64,000 bases of DNA from JACVRW01 sp963811055 (GTDB taxonomy: Bacteria; Actinomycetota; Thermoleophilia; Solirubrobacterales; Thermoleophilaceae), in assembly GCA_963811055.1 (NCBI GenBank), contig CAWEPQ010000019.1:372001-436000 (forward strand). Reading direction: 5' to 3'. The position numbers were made by a program, and so were the translations under genes. Below the pieces are notes generated by a model. That model saw only the letters and a program-made list of their open reading frames with translations, ran no database searches and was not told where the DNA came from. This document shows, one piece after another, positions 38,552 through 47,020 of the stretch (positions are counted from its first letter, which is position 1; every line of letters begins with the position of its first letter).

Positions 38552-39034
38552 CTGGCCTGTCCCGCCTGCGGTGCGGAGGGGGTGGACGGCGAGAGCTTCT
38601 GCTCCGAGTGCGGCACCCCGCTCGTGGAGCCCGGGAGCGCGCCGCTCGAGGAGCCGATGAGCGAGGCCCACGGTCGCGCGCGCAAGATCGACCCGGCCTT
38701 CACCCAGGGAGACCTGGTGCGCGTGGCGGGCGGGCGCAACCAGGCCGAGGCCGAGCTGATCCAGGGGATGCTGCTCGAGGAGGGCGTGCCGAGCATGCTG
38801 CGTCGCAGCGCGGGCTTCGACGTGCCCGACTTCCTGGCGGCCGGCCCGAGGGACGTGATGGTTCCCGAGTCCGGGGCAGAGGTAGCCCGGGACCTGCTGA
38901 ACGTCGCTGGCCTCGCGCCGCAGGAACGGACGCAGGGCAGCGGCCGCCCGAACCCGCTGAAGCTGTTCGCGGTGATCCTCGGCGGCGGTGGCCTCGTGGC
39001 GCTCCTTGCCTGGCTTCTGCAGGGCCCGGCATAG
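38552..39034 (+). CDS. Zinc-ribbon plus DUF2007-like membrane protein (probable CTG start)
   Basis: 160 residues if CTG 38552-38554 is the start. It gives ACPACGAEGVDGESFCSECG, an N-terminal zinc ribbon with two C-x-x-C pairs. The first conventional start, GTG 38582, would delete the first pair. The middle (about 55-115) is DUF2007-like: DLVRVAGGRNQAEAELIQGMLLEEGVPSMLRRS, DVMVPESGAEVARDLL. A single C-terminal helix (LKLFAVILGGGGLVALLAWLL) anchors it, tail-anchored style. Function unknown; DUF2007 is a signal-transducing or PII-like fold. Eight bases downstream of mec. Confidence 0.75.
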   Translation: MACPACGAEGVDGESFCSECGTPLVEPGSAPLEEPMSEAHGRARKIDPAFTQGDLVRVAGGRNQAEAELIQGMLLEEGVPSMLRRSAGFDVPDFLAAGPRDVMVPESGAEVARDLLNVAGLAPQERTQGSGRPNPLKLFAVILGGGGLVALLAWLLQGPA

Positions 39035-39055
39035 CGGAATAACATCCGCTGCCCA

Positions 39056-40276
39056 ATGGACTTCGCCCCCTCAGATCGCGTAACTGAACTGCTCGACCGT
39101 GTGCGCTCCTTCATGGAGGAGCACGTGGACCCCGTGGAGGCGGAGGCGATGCGCGCCTTCGATGAGGAGGTGCGCCCGGGCGTCCCGTACGCGCGGATGG
39201 TCGTGGAGCTGCGCGAGCAGGCGCGCGCCGAGGGCCTCTGGAATCTCTTCCTCCCGGACGAGCACTACGGCCCCGGCCTCACCAACTGGGAGTACGGGAT
39301 GCTCTGCGAGCTGATGGGCCGCAGCGGTGTGGCGCCCACGGTCTTCAACTGCGCAGCGCCCGACACCGGGAACGCGGAGATCCTCGCCGAGCACGGCACC
39401 GACGCTCAGAAGGAGCGCTGGCTCCAGCCGCTCCTGGCCGGTGAGATCCGCAGCTGCTTCTCGATGACCGAGCCGGAGACATCGGGCTCCGATCCAACTC
39501 AGCTCGCCGCTCGCGCGGAGCTCGACGGCGACGAGTGGGTCGTGAACGGCCACAAGTGGTTCACCTCCGGCTACAACGGAGCCTCCGTGGCCATCGTCAT
39601 GGTCGTGACGGATCCCGATGCGGCGCCGCACAAGCGCGCGAGCATGATCGTGGTGCCGATCGACACGCCGGGGTTCGAGGGCATCAGGCCCGTGCCGGTG
39701 ATGGGCCACGACGAGGGTCCCGGGCACTGGGAGGTGCGCTACGACGACGTGCGCGTGCCCGCGGACAGCCTGCTGGGCGAGCGCGGCGGCGGCTTCGCGA
39801 TCGCACAGGACCGCCTCGGGCCCGGCCGGATCCACCACTGCATGCGCGCCATCGGCTCGGCGGAGCGAGCGTTCGAGCTCATGTGCCGCCGTGCGCACGA
39901 GCGCAGCTCGTTCGGCGGACCGCTGGCTGAGAAGCAGTTCGTCCAGGACTTCATCGCCAAGTCGCGCATGGAGATCGACTCCGCGCGCCTGATGGTGCTG
40001 CACGCCGCCTGGAAGATGGACACCGAGGGCAAGCGCGCCGCACGCCAGGACATCTCGATGATCAAGGTGATCGCCGCCCAGATGCACCAGCGCGTGGTGG
40101 ACCGGGCGATGCAGGTGCACGGCGCGCTCGGCATGTCGGACGACACGCCGCTGGCCGCGATGTGGCGCCAGGGCCGCTGGCTGCGGATCGCCGACGGGCC
40201 CGACGAGGTGCACAAGATGGTGATCGCCCTCCGCGAGCTCAACCGCTTCAAGCCTCGCGAGCCCGTCGAAGCATGA
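39056..40276 (+). CDS. Acyl-CoA dehydrogenase
   Basis: 406 residues. FAD-dependent ACAD fold: LLDRVRSFMEEHVDP, NCAAPDTGNAEILAEHGTDAQK, FSMTEPETSGSDPTQLAARAELDGDEWVVNGHKWFTSG (flavin-contact motifs), GERGGGFAIAQDRLGPGRIHHCMRAIG, SFGGPLAEKQFVQDFIA and the C-terminal MQVHGALGMSDDTPLAAMWRQGR. A catalytic Glu is not obvious in the usual LVxExxxG position. The sequence is of the long ACAD10/11-like type, which acts on branched or hydroxylated acyl-CoAs. TAACAT at 39040-39045 fits a -10 element. Coupled (ATGA) to a second dehydrogenase. Confidence 0.9.
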   Translation: MDFAPSDRVTELLDRVRSFMEEHVDPVEAEAMRAFDEEVRPGVPYARMVVELREQARAEGLWNLFLPDEHYGPGLTNWEYGMLCELMGRSGVAPTVFNCAAPDTGNAEILAEHGTDAQKERWLQPLLAGEIRSCFSMTEPETSGSDPTQLAARAELDGDEWVVNGHKWFTSGYNGASVAIVMVVTDPDAAPHKRASMIVVPIDTPGFEGIRPVPVMGHDEGPGHWEVRYDDVRVPADSLLGERGGGFAIAQDRLGPGRIHHCMRAIGSAERAFELMCRRAHERSSFGGPLAEKQFVQDFIAKSRMEIDSARLMVLHAAWKMDTEGKRAARQDISMIKVIAAQMHQRVVDRAMQVHGALGMSDDTPLAAMWRQGRWLRIADGPDEVHKMVIALRELNRFKPREPVEA

Positions 40277-41415
40277 ACGCTCTTGCCGGAGTACCGACGG
40301 CCGACCACGGCCTGTCCGACGAGCAGCGCGCCTTCGTCGAGGCGCTCCGCGACTTCGCCGGCAGGGCGCAGTGGACCGTGGACGGCGAGGACGCGCACAA
40401 CGAGGACGTGGCGAGCCGCATGGGCGAGCTCGGCTGGTACGGGCTCCAGATCCCCGAGGAATACGGCGGCTCGGGCGGCAGCTTCTTCGACGCGACCCTG
40501 TTTCTCGAGGAGACCGCGCGCGGGCAGATCCCGGTGGCCGCCTACGGCGTCACGCTCATCGTGGTCGGCGCGCTCGGGCGCTTCGGCACAGAGGAGCAGA
40601 AGCGCCGCCTCTACGACCACGTGGTCAAGGGCGGCACGCTGGCGATCGCGATGTCCGAGCCCGACGCGGGCTCCGACGTGGCCAACCTGAAGACGCGCGC
40701 CCGCCTGGAGGATGGCGAGTGGGTGCTCGACGGGGCCAAGATGTGGTGCTCCTACGCCCACAAGGCGAGCGAGATCCTGATCGTCTGCCGCACCGGAGCC
40801 GGCGACCGCCACGAGGACCTGTCGATGATCCTGGTGCCGCGCGAGACGCCCGGCATGACCATCACGCCGATCAAGACGATGGGTGGCGAGGAGACCAACG
40901 AGATCCACCTCGACGGCGTGCGGGTGCCGGAGGAGGCACTGCTCGGCGCCGAGGGCGCCGGCTGGATCCAGCTGATGGCGGGGCTCAACTACGAGCGCGT
41001 GATCCTCGCCGCCAGCGCGCTCGGCCTGGCCCAGCGCTCCTTCGACGACGCGCTCGCCTACGCCAAGGAGCGCAAGCAGTTCGGCCGTCCGATCGGAAGC
41101 TTCCAGGCGATCTCGCACAAGTTCGCGGACATGGCCACGGAGATCGCCCAGGTGCGCCTGCTGGTGCGCTGGGTGGCGCGGCTGACCGACGAGGACCCCG
41201 GGCGGATGCTGCCGCAGGAGGCGTCGATGGCCAAGCTGGCCTCCACGGAGCTGGCCAAGCGCTGCGCCCTCGAGGGCGTGCAGATCATGGGCGGCTACGG
41301 CTACGCCACCGAGTACCCGATGGAGCGCCACCTGCGCGCGGCCGTGGTGACCACCATCTACGGCGGCACCTCGGAGATCCAGAAGAACATCATCGCCAAG
41401 ACGCTCGGGCTGTAG
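40273..41415 (+). CDS. Acyl-CoA dehydrogenase
   Basis: 380 residues, the standard ACAD length: LSDEQRAFVEALRDFAGR, GWYGLQIPEEYGGSGGSFFDA, AIAMSEPDAGSDVANLKTRARLEDGEWVLDGAKMW, LGAEGAGWIQLMAGLNYERVILAAS, RKQFGRPIGSFQAISHKFADMA, GVQIMGGYGYATEYPMERHLR and IYGGTSEIQKNIIAKTLGL. The terminal IYGGTSEIQ motif is the usual ACAD ending. It overlaps the upstream paralogue by four bases, suggesting a two-subunit or sequential pathway. Confidence 0.93.
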   Translation: MNALAGVPTADHGLSDEQRAFVEALRDFAGRAQWTVDGEDAHNEDVASRMGELGWYGLQIPEEYGGSGGSFFDATLFLEETARGQIPVAAYGVTLIVVGALGRFGTEEQKRRLYDHVVKGGTLAIAMSEPDAGSDVANLKTRARLEDGEWVLDGAKMWCSYAHKASEILIVCRTGAGDRHEDLSMILVPRETPGMTITPIKTMGGEETNEIHLDGVRVPEEALLGAEGAGWIQLMAGLNYERVILAASALGLAQRSFDDALAYAKERKQFGRPIGSFQAISHKFADMATEIAQVRLLVRWVARLTDEDPGRMLPQEASMAKLASTELAKRCALEGVQIMGGYGYATEYPMERHLRAAVVTTIYGGTSEIQKNIIAKTLGL

Positions 41416-41422
41416 CCAGCGC

Positions 41423-43101
41423 TCAGCGCCGCGGGCACGAGATCGCGCGAACTCGCGGCAGCGAGTCGAGCGTGCGCCCGAGGTGCAGGCGCTGTCGCAC
41501 CCGCTCGGCGCTGATCCCGAGCCTGCGCGCCGTGCGCTCGGCTGAGCCGGTGCGCTCGTACAGGAGCCGGGCGCGAGCCAGCCCGCGCAGCAGCTTCCTC
41601 GGCAGTGCCGGCGGCGGGAGCGCCCGGCGCGGCGCGCCCACTCGGCGCAGGTGGCGGAACGCCGCCAGCAGCTGGGGCCGCCGGGCCCCGGGGCCGGCCT
41701 CGGGGAAGATCCTCACCTGCATGCTCCCCGTGATGAGGCTGAGGTCGCCCTGGCCGATGTCGATCAGCAGCCGGCCGTCCCTCACGGTCGCCCGGTAGCT
41801 GTGCTGGTCGATGCCGTTGGCGGTGGTGCGGCCGGTGCAGATCGACTGCTCCTGAATCTGCAGCCCTCGAGCGCACGCGCCGACCAGGTAGCGGGCGCAG
41901 TCGTCGTAGTAGAAGAAGTAGGAGCGGAGCGAGCGGCCGGTGCGGTAGGCGTCCGTGCCGCCCAGCAGGACGTCTCCGTACCGTCGCCCCAGCCAATACG
42001 CCGGGTTGTTCCTGGAGGGATTGAGGCCACGCAGGTCCAGCTCAACGCGCGGGGGTCGTGACGTGGCTCCGCAGCCGCCAGGGCCGCTCGCGCCGGCCGG
42101 GCGTGGGCGCCATGCCGGGTCCTCGCTGTCCGGTGATCCGTTGGTGAGCCAGGTGAGGCACGCTCCGTCGGCACCGATCGAGTAGATCTCGTTGCCCGAC
42201 CCGGGTGGCTGGTCGCGCGTGTTGCGGTTGCTCGCGAACGCGATGCGCCTGCCGTCCGGCGACCACGACGGCGAGCTCTCGTTGCCGCGGCTACGGGTGA
42301 GCCGCTTCAGGTCGCTGCCGTCGCCGTCCATCACGTAGAGCTCGGCGTTGTAGGAGCACTCGTCCGAGCCGCACCAGATCCCGTTGCGGTCGCGCACCGA
42401 GGCGAACGCGATGCGGCTGCCGTCGGGCGACCACGCGCCGCTCGCCGGCATCGGCCGCGAGCAGCCGAGCGCCCCCTCCCTCGGCGTCCATCGTGTAGAG
42501 CGTGGGGCGGAAGCGGTAGCGCCGGTCGAGCGTCGTGCGGGTGTAGAGGATCCGGCCCCCGTCCGGGGACCAGGAGGGGGCGCCCACCTGCGCGAACGTG
42601 TCATCAAGCTCCTCATGCTGCAGGAGGCGTTGGCCGCTGCCATCGGCCTCGGCCACCACGATCGCGCTCCCGAACCGCCCGTCCTCGGAGCTCCAGCGCG
42701 TGTAGGCAATCCGGCTGCCGTCGGGCGACCATGCCGGGTCGAGGGATTGGACCTTCTCATCGCGATCGGTGATCGCGCGGGGTTGGCCACCTTGGAGGCC
42801 GGTCACGTAGATCCGCGCACCGCCCCGGCTCTTCACGTAGGCGATGCGCGCGCCATCGGGCGACCAGGCGGGTTGAGTCTCGCCGCCGTCGCGCCGGCCG
42901 AAGCGCCCGCCGGTCAGCCTGCGCACGCCACTGCCGTCAGCACGAATCAGGTGGAGGCGCTTTCCGAAGCTGAAGGCGAGCTCTCCGGGGGCCTGAGCGG
43001 GCGTACTTGCCGGCGGGCGCCGGGTCCGCCGCCTCCCCGCAAGCCGGGAGCGCAAGGGCCACGGCGATCGCGGCCACCGTGCGCCCGTGCCGCGGTCTCA
43101 T
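41423..43101 (-). pseudogene. PD40/TolB-like lipoprotein broken by two one-base frameshifts
   Basis: The ATG at 43099-43101 opens a lipoprotein signal, TVAAIAVALALPACGEA (lipobox LPAC). The frame shifts near 43010, then reads GELAFSFGKRLHLIRADGSG and WD40-like beta-propeller (PD40) repeats (QPAWSPDGARIAYVKSRGG, DPAWSPDGSRIAYTRWSS, APSWSPDGGRILYTRTT). Near 42455 it shifts again into AWSPDGSRIAFASVRDRNG and PSWSPDGRRIAFASNRNT. A beta domain (YSYRATVRDGRLLIDIGQG-like) follows, then an odd basic tail with ERTARRLGISAERVRQRL, which looks like a helix-turn-helix. Intact, it would be a surface lipoprotein propeller of about 560 residues. Two independent shifts make it a pseudogene or an error hotspot. 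Confidence 0.7.
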
Positions 43102-43110
43102 GGACCGACC

Positions 43111-43863
43111 CTAATCCGATGCCGAGAGCGAGTCCAGGTCGTCGCGCCAGTTGCGCTCGACCGTGGCCAGGGGCTGGTCGAAGGCCTCGGCGATCAGCCC
43201 GCGCGCACCGCGCTCCAGCGGGCTGGTGGCCAGGGCGGCGGCCACGTGCACCCCGCGCTCCTCCTCCAGCATCGAGAAGAGCGTGCCGCCCAGCAGCATC
43301 GCGTCCGAGGGAGCGGGCGGGAACTCGGGGCGCCCGCCCTCGCGCATCCGGCGCACGATGGCGGCCCGGAAGAGCGGCGTCTGTCCCGCCAGCCAGGCGG
43401 CCGCGCCCTCGCATAGCCACGCCCAGCGCACGTACTGGCGGAAGCGCGCAACCGAGAAGGGGGGAGGCAGGTCCGGGTTGTTGGCGCCCAGCACCAGGTG
43501 CGCGTACTCGTGGCGAGGCGTGAGCAGCAGCGCCTCGCGGGAGCCCGGCACGGCCGAGGCGCGGCGCTCGAGCGCGCTTGGCGCCAGCACGTGGACCTCG
43601 TGCTCCGCGAACCAGCCGGCGAAGTAGCGGCGGCTCGCCGGAGCGGCCACGCGGCGGGCGAGCGGCAGCCACGGGTGGGCCATGGAGAGCGCGATCGACC
43701 GTGCGTGCATGACCACCGCGATGTCCACGGGCACCGTCTCGAAGAGGCTGGACAGGCTCTCCCGGAAAGTCTCGAGGTCCTCGAGCACCTCGCCGGCCTG
43801 CCTGGCGTGCGCCGACTCGTGCCGGGCGGAGAACGACTCGGAAAGGCTCTCGACCCAGGCCAC
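43111..43863 (-). CDS. Peptidase MA-like (gluzincin) zinc metalloprotease
   Basis: 250 residues from GTG. It has the zinc motif HEYAH (His118, Glu119, His122) in LLLTPRHEYAHLVLGAN. A second Glu lies about 30 residues later in WAWLCEGAAAWLAGQ (Glu152), which fits a gluzincin third ligand. No signal peptide is visible, so it is probably cytoplasmic or membrane-associated. Substrate unknown. Its 3' end lies ten bases before the broken PD40 lipoprotein gene and it may share its transcript. Confidence 0.72.
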   Translation of the reverse strand: MAWVESLSESFSARHESAHARQAGEVLEDLETFRESLSSLFETVPVDIAVVMHARSIALSMAHPWLPLARRVAAPASRRYFAGWFAEHEVHVLAPSALERRASAVPGSREALLLTPRHEYAHLVLGANNPDLPPPFSVARFRQYVRWAWLCEGAAAWLAGQTPLFRAAIVRRMREGGRPEFPPAPSDAMLLGGTLFSMLEEERGVHVAAALATSPLERGARGLIAEAFDQPLATVERNWRDDLDSLSASD

Positions 43864-43901
43864 GGACGGACAATGACAGGACGCTGGGCGTGGGAGGCCG
43901 G

Positions 43902-44531
43902 CTAGGCCAGGACGGGCACTGCGTCTGACGCGATCGACTCGATCTGCTCCGAGGCGCGCTCGAACTCGTCGTCGGAGAGCACCGGGGTGCCCTCGAAGGG
44001 CAGCTCGCGGTAGAGGTCGATCCAGGAGCGGCAGCCCTGGTACTCGGGACGAACCTTGACCGTGACCGGGCGCGGGATCCGGTAGGTCCGCAGCACGATC
44101 ACGTGCAGGGGATGGCGGCGCTTCCAGGCCAGCCGCTTCTCGGCGTAGTCAGGAGTCCAGATGTAGTACGGCGACAGCGCGTCGATCGCGCGAGGATCGG
44201 TGATCAGATAGCTCGCCGAGACCTCGGCCCAGGCGCGGATGCGCACGCGGTCGGGCTGCGGGATGCCCCCGTCCTGGATCAGCGCCTCGGCGGGCGGCTC
44301 GCGGTCGGGCCACACGCCCTCCTCGAGCGCGCGCTCGAGCTCCGGCACGTGCGACTGGCGGACGAGGTCGTTGCGCTGGTGGTCGAAGGTCGGGTAGAGG
44401 AAGAAGCGATCGTGCTCGATCTCGAAGTGCTTGTTCTCCTCGCGAATCCCGCCCTTGCGCAGCGTGAGCAGCTGCTCGCCCTCGGCGAGCGCGCGCACGG
44501 TCACAGCCCATTCTTTTATTGCTACTGGCAT
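43902..44531 (-). CDS. DUF1802-family protein
   Basis: 209 residues from ATG at 44529-44531; TTG at 44549 would add six residues. The sequence follows DUF1802: AIKEWAVTVRALAEGEQLLTLRKGGIREENKHFEIEHDRFFLYPTFDHQ, YYIWTPDYAEKRLAWKRRHPLHVIVLRTYRIPRPV, then GCRSWIDLYRELPFEGTPVLSDDEFE. No function is established for the family; the conserved basic and His residues suggest nucleic-acid or nucleotide contact. The upstream region (44510-44580) is comparatively A+T-rich, as expected for a promoter. Confidence 0.85.
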   Translation of the reverse strand: MPVAIKEWAVTVRALAEGEQLLTLRKGGIREENKHFEIEHDRFFLYPTFDHQRNDLVRQSHVPELERALEEGVWPDREPPAEALIQDGGIPQPDRVRIRAWAEVSASYLITDPRAIDALSPYYIWTPDYAEKRLAWKRRHPLHVIVLRTYRIPRPVTVKVRPEYQGCRSWIDLYRELPFEGTPVLSDDEFERASEQIESIASDAVPVLA

Positions 44532-44615
44532 AGGGGAGGAACTCTCCAAGTCGCGCCCGTGTGATTGGTGGCTCGTTAGTCAGGCGGGCGCGGACTGGTG
44601 ATTCTTACGAAAGAC

Positions 44616-44647
44616 CGGCTCGGTTTCAAGCTTTCGGATCCGAGCCG
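44616..44647 (-). terminator. Probable terminator of the hyu operon
   Basis: CGGCTCGG (44616-44623) and CCGAGCCG (44640-44647) pair around a 16-base loop. On the minus strand the hairpin is followed by GTCTTTCGT. It lies 11 bases past the dehydrogenase stop. Confidence 0.4.
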
Positions 44648-44658
44648 CTCCCGGGCGC

Positions 44659-45558
44659 TCAGCCGGCGACCTTGGCCACGGCGGCGAAATCGAGCTCGCC
44701 GAAGCCCTCCTCGGCGGCCTCGGCATACATGCGCTCGGCCACCTCGGCCAACCGCAGCTCGATCCCGAGGGCCCTGGCCTCGGCCAGGCAGTGGCGCACG
44801 TCCTTGAGCATGTGCTCGAGCTTGAAGAGCGGGTCGAAGGCGCCGTCGAGCATCGGCCCCGCCTTGAGCTCGAGCATGGTCGAGGCGCTCGAGCCGGAGC
44901 CGGCCACCCGCAGGAACCGCTCGGCGTCCACCCCCGCGCTCTTCACCATGGCCAGCGCCTCGGCGAGCGCGGCCGCGTTGATCGCCGTCACCGTGTTGGC
45001 AATGACCTTGGTCATCGCGCCGTGGCCAGGCGGCCCCACGTGCACCACCAGCTCGCCCATGGCCTCGAGCAGCGGCCGGGCCTGCTCGAAGGCCTCGTCC
45101 TCGGACCCGACCATGATCGTCAGGGTGCCTGCCTCGGCCTTCGGGCGCGAGCCCGTGACGGGCGCGTCCACGAAGCCGTTCCCGCGCTCTCGCAGCCGCC
45201 CGCCGATGGCCAGCGCGGCGCTGGGCGCGATCGTGGACATGTCCACGCAGAGGGCCCCGGGCCGCAGAGCCGCGGCGGCTCCCCCGTCGCCCAGCAGCAC
45301 GGCCTCGACCTCCGGGGCATCCACCACCATCGTGATCGCGGCGTCCGCGCCCTCGGCGGCCTCGGCCGGCGTGGCGGCAGCCACCGCGCCGTGCTCGGCC
45401 GCGAAGCGCTCGGCCTTCTCGCCCGTGCGCGTCCACACGGCCAGCTCGAAGCCGGCCCCGGCCAGGTTGGCCGCCATCGGCCAGCCCATGATCCCGAGGC
45501 CGAGGAACGCCACGCGCCGCGGCGCGCCGTTCTCCTCAGGGCTCTCCATGTCCGCCAC
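44659..45558 (-). CDS. 3-hydroxyisobutyrate dehydrogenase-family NAD(P) oxidoreductase
   Basis: 299 residues; GTG at 45558 or ATG at 45549. Rossmann motif FLGLGIMGWPMAANLAGAG, then VDMSTIAPSAALAIG, FVDAPVTGSRPKAEAGTLTIMVGS (family signature), HVGPPGHGAMTKVIANTVTAINAAALAEALAM with the catalytic Lys, and DPLFKLEHMLKDVRHCL. It oxidises or reduces a beta-hydroxyacid. It overlaps hyuB by 23 bases, so it may process a product of the hydantoinase/oxoprolinase-like enzyme. Confidence 0.9.
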   Translation of the reverse strand: MADMESPEENGAPRRVAFLGLGIMGWPMAANLAGAGFELAVWTRTGEKAERFAAEHGAVAAATPAEAAEGADAAITMVVDAPEVEAVLLGDGGAAAALRPGALCVDMSTIAPSAALAIGGRLRERGNGFVDAPVTGSRPKAEAGTLTIMVGSEDEAFEQARPLLEAMGELVVHVGPPGHGAMTKVIANTVTAINAAALAEALAMVKSAGVDAERFLRVAGSGSSASTMLELKAGPMLDGAFDPLFKLEHMLKDVRHCLAEARALGIELRLAEVAERMYAEAAEEGFGELDFAAVAKVAG

Positions 45559-47020
45559 CTCCTGGTGTCTCGATTCGCAGCCGGTCTCCGGGAGCGAGCG
45601 CCCCCGACGTCTTCGGGGGCAGCTCCTCCCCGTTCAGCAGGTTCCTACCCGATGTGCCCGGAAGGCCGCCCTCGGCCCCCGGCGGCGCGTGGCGCCGGCG
45701 CTCCGTGATCAGCGAGAAGCGCATGTGGTCGAGCGCCTCCAGCTCGCGCACCACGCCGTCGCCGCCATGCCTGCGGCCGTCCCCGCCGGAGCCGCGCCGC
45801 AGCGAGTACTCCACGGCCCGCAGAGGGAACTCGAGCTCGAGCGCCTCGATCGGTGTGTTGAGCGTGTTCGACATGGCCACGTGCACCCCGCTGGGTCCGT
45901 CGGCGTCCGGGCATGCGCCCTGGCCGCCGCCAGTGGTCTCGTAGTAGGTGAAGTGGTCGTTGCCGAGCGTGAGGTTGTTCATCGTCCCCTGGCCGCACGC
46001 GCGGCCGAACGCGCCGAGCACGAGGTCGGCCACCCGTGACGAGGTCTCCACATTCCCGGCCGCCACCGCGGCCGGTGGGCGCGCGTTCAGGAGCGACCCC
46101 TCGGGAACTCTCACGGACAGCGGCCGATAGGCCCCCGCACAGGGCGGCACGTCGGGGTCGGTGAGCACCCGCAGCGCGAAGTAGCAGGCGGACACGGTCA
46201 CGGCGAGCGGGCAGTTGAGGTTGCCGTCGTGCTGGCTCGCGGTGCCGTGGAAGTCGAGCTCGATCTCGTCACCTGACACCGTGGCTCGCAGGCGCAGCTC
46301 GAGATCGCCGTCGGCCGCCTCCAGCACGTCGCTCGCCTCCCGCGTCCCGTCGTCGAGCTCGGCTATTCGGGCACGGGTGCGCCGCTCCGCGTAGTCCTGC
46401 GTCTCGCGCAGGCCCGCTCGCAGAGTCTCGAGCCCGTACCGGTCGAGCAGCGCTCCCACACGCTCGGCACCCGCCCGTCCGGCCGCCAGCTGGGCACGCA
46501 GGTCGGCCTCGCGCTGGCGTGGGTTGCGCATCCGGCCGGCGAGATCGCGCAGCACCTCCTCGGTCAGCCGAGTGGGCGGGATCACCACACCCTCGTCCGC
46601 CAGGGTCCGGGAGTCCGCCGGCATGCTGCCGGGCTCGCGCGCGCCCACATCCGCGTGGTGCGCGCGGCTGGCGGCGAAGCCGAACAGCTCGCCCTCGTGG
46701 AAGAGCGGCGCGATCACGGTCACGTCGGGCAGGTGGGTGCCGCCGCGGTAGGGGTCGTTGAGGATCCATGCGTCTCCCGGCGCGTGGTCCTCGTCCAGCA
46801 CCGCGGCCACGGCGGCCGGCATCGCGCCGAGGTGCACCGGGATGTGCTCGGCCTGCATCACCATCGCGCCCTCGGCGTCGAACAGCGCGGTGGACGCGTC
46901 ACGCCGCTCCTTGATGTTGGCCGAGTGGGCCGAGCGCACCAGCACGGCGCCCATCTCGTCGCACGCGGCGCGCAGGGCGCCGAGCATCACCTGGAGCGTC
47001 ACGGGGCCCATGCGGCTCAC
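45536..47020 (-). CDS. hyuB: Hydantoinase B/oxoprolinase family subunit
   Basis: 494 residues from GTG overlapping the hyuA stop (GTGA); ATG at 47011 is an alternative. HyuB hallmarks: TLQVMLGALRAACDEMGAVLVRSAHSANIKERRD, GDAWILNDPYRGGTHLPDVTVI, RAHHADVGAREPGSMPADS, DFHGTASQHDGNLNCPLAVTVSA, GTMNNLTLGNDHFTYYETTGGGQGA and PSGVHVAMSNTLNTPIEALE. With HyuA it performs ATP-dependent opening of hydantoin, oxoproline or related rings (acetone carboxylase superfamily); substrate unknown. Confidence 0.92.
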   Translation of the reverse strand: MSRMGPVTLQVMLGALRAACDEMGAVLVRSAHSANIKERRDASTALFDAEGAMVMQAEHIPVHLGAMPAAVAAVLDEDHAPGDAWILNDPYRGGTHLPDVTVIAPLFHEGELFGFAASRAHHADVGAREPGSMPADSRTLADEGVVIPPTRLTEEVLRDLAGRMRNPRQREADLRAQLAAGRAGAERVGALLDRYGLETLRAGLRETQDYAERRTRARIAELDDGTREASDVLEAADGDLELRLRATVSGDEIELDFHGTASQHDGNLNCPLAVTVSACYFALRVLTDPDVPPCAGAYRPLSVRVPEGSLLNARPPAAVAAGNVETSSRVADLVLGAFGRACGQGTMNNLTLGNDHFTYYETTGGGQGACPDADGPSGVHVAMSNTLNTPIEALELEFPLRAVEYSLRRGSGGDGRRHGGDGVVRELEALDHMRFSLITERRRHAPPGAEGGLPGTSGRNLLNGEELPPKTSGALAPGDRLRIETPGGGGHGEP

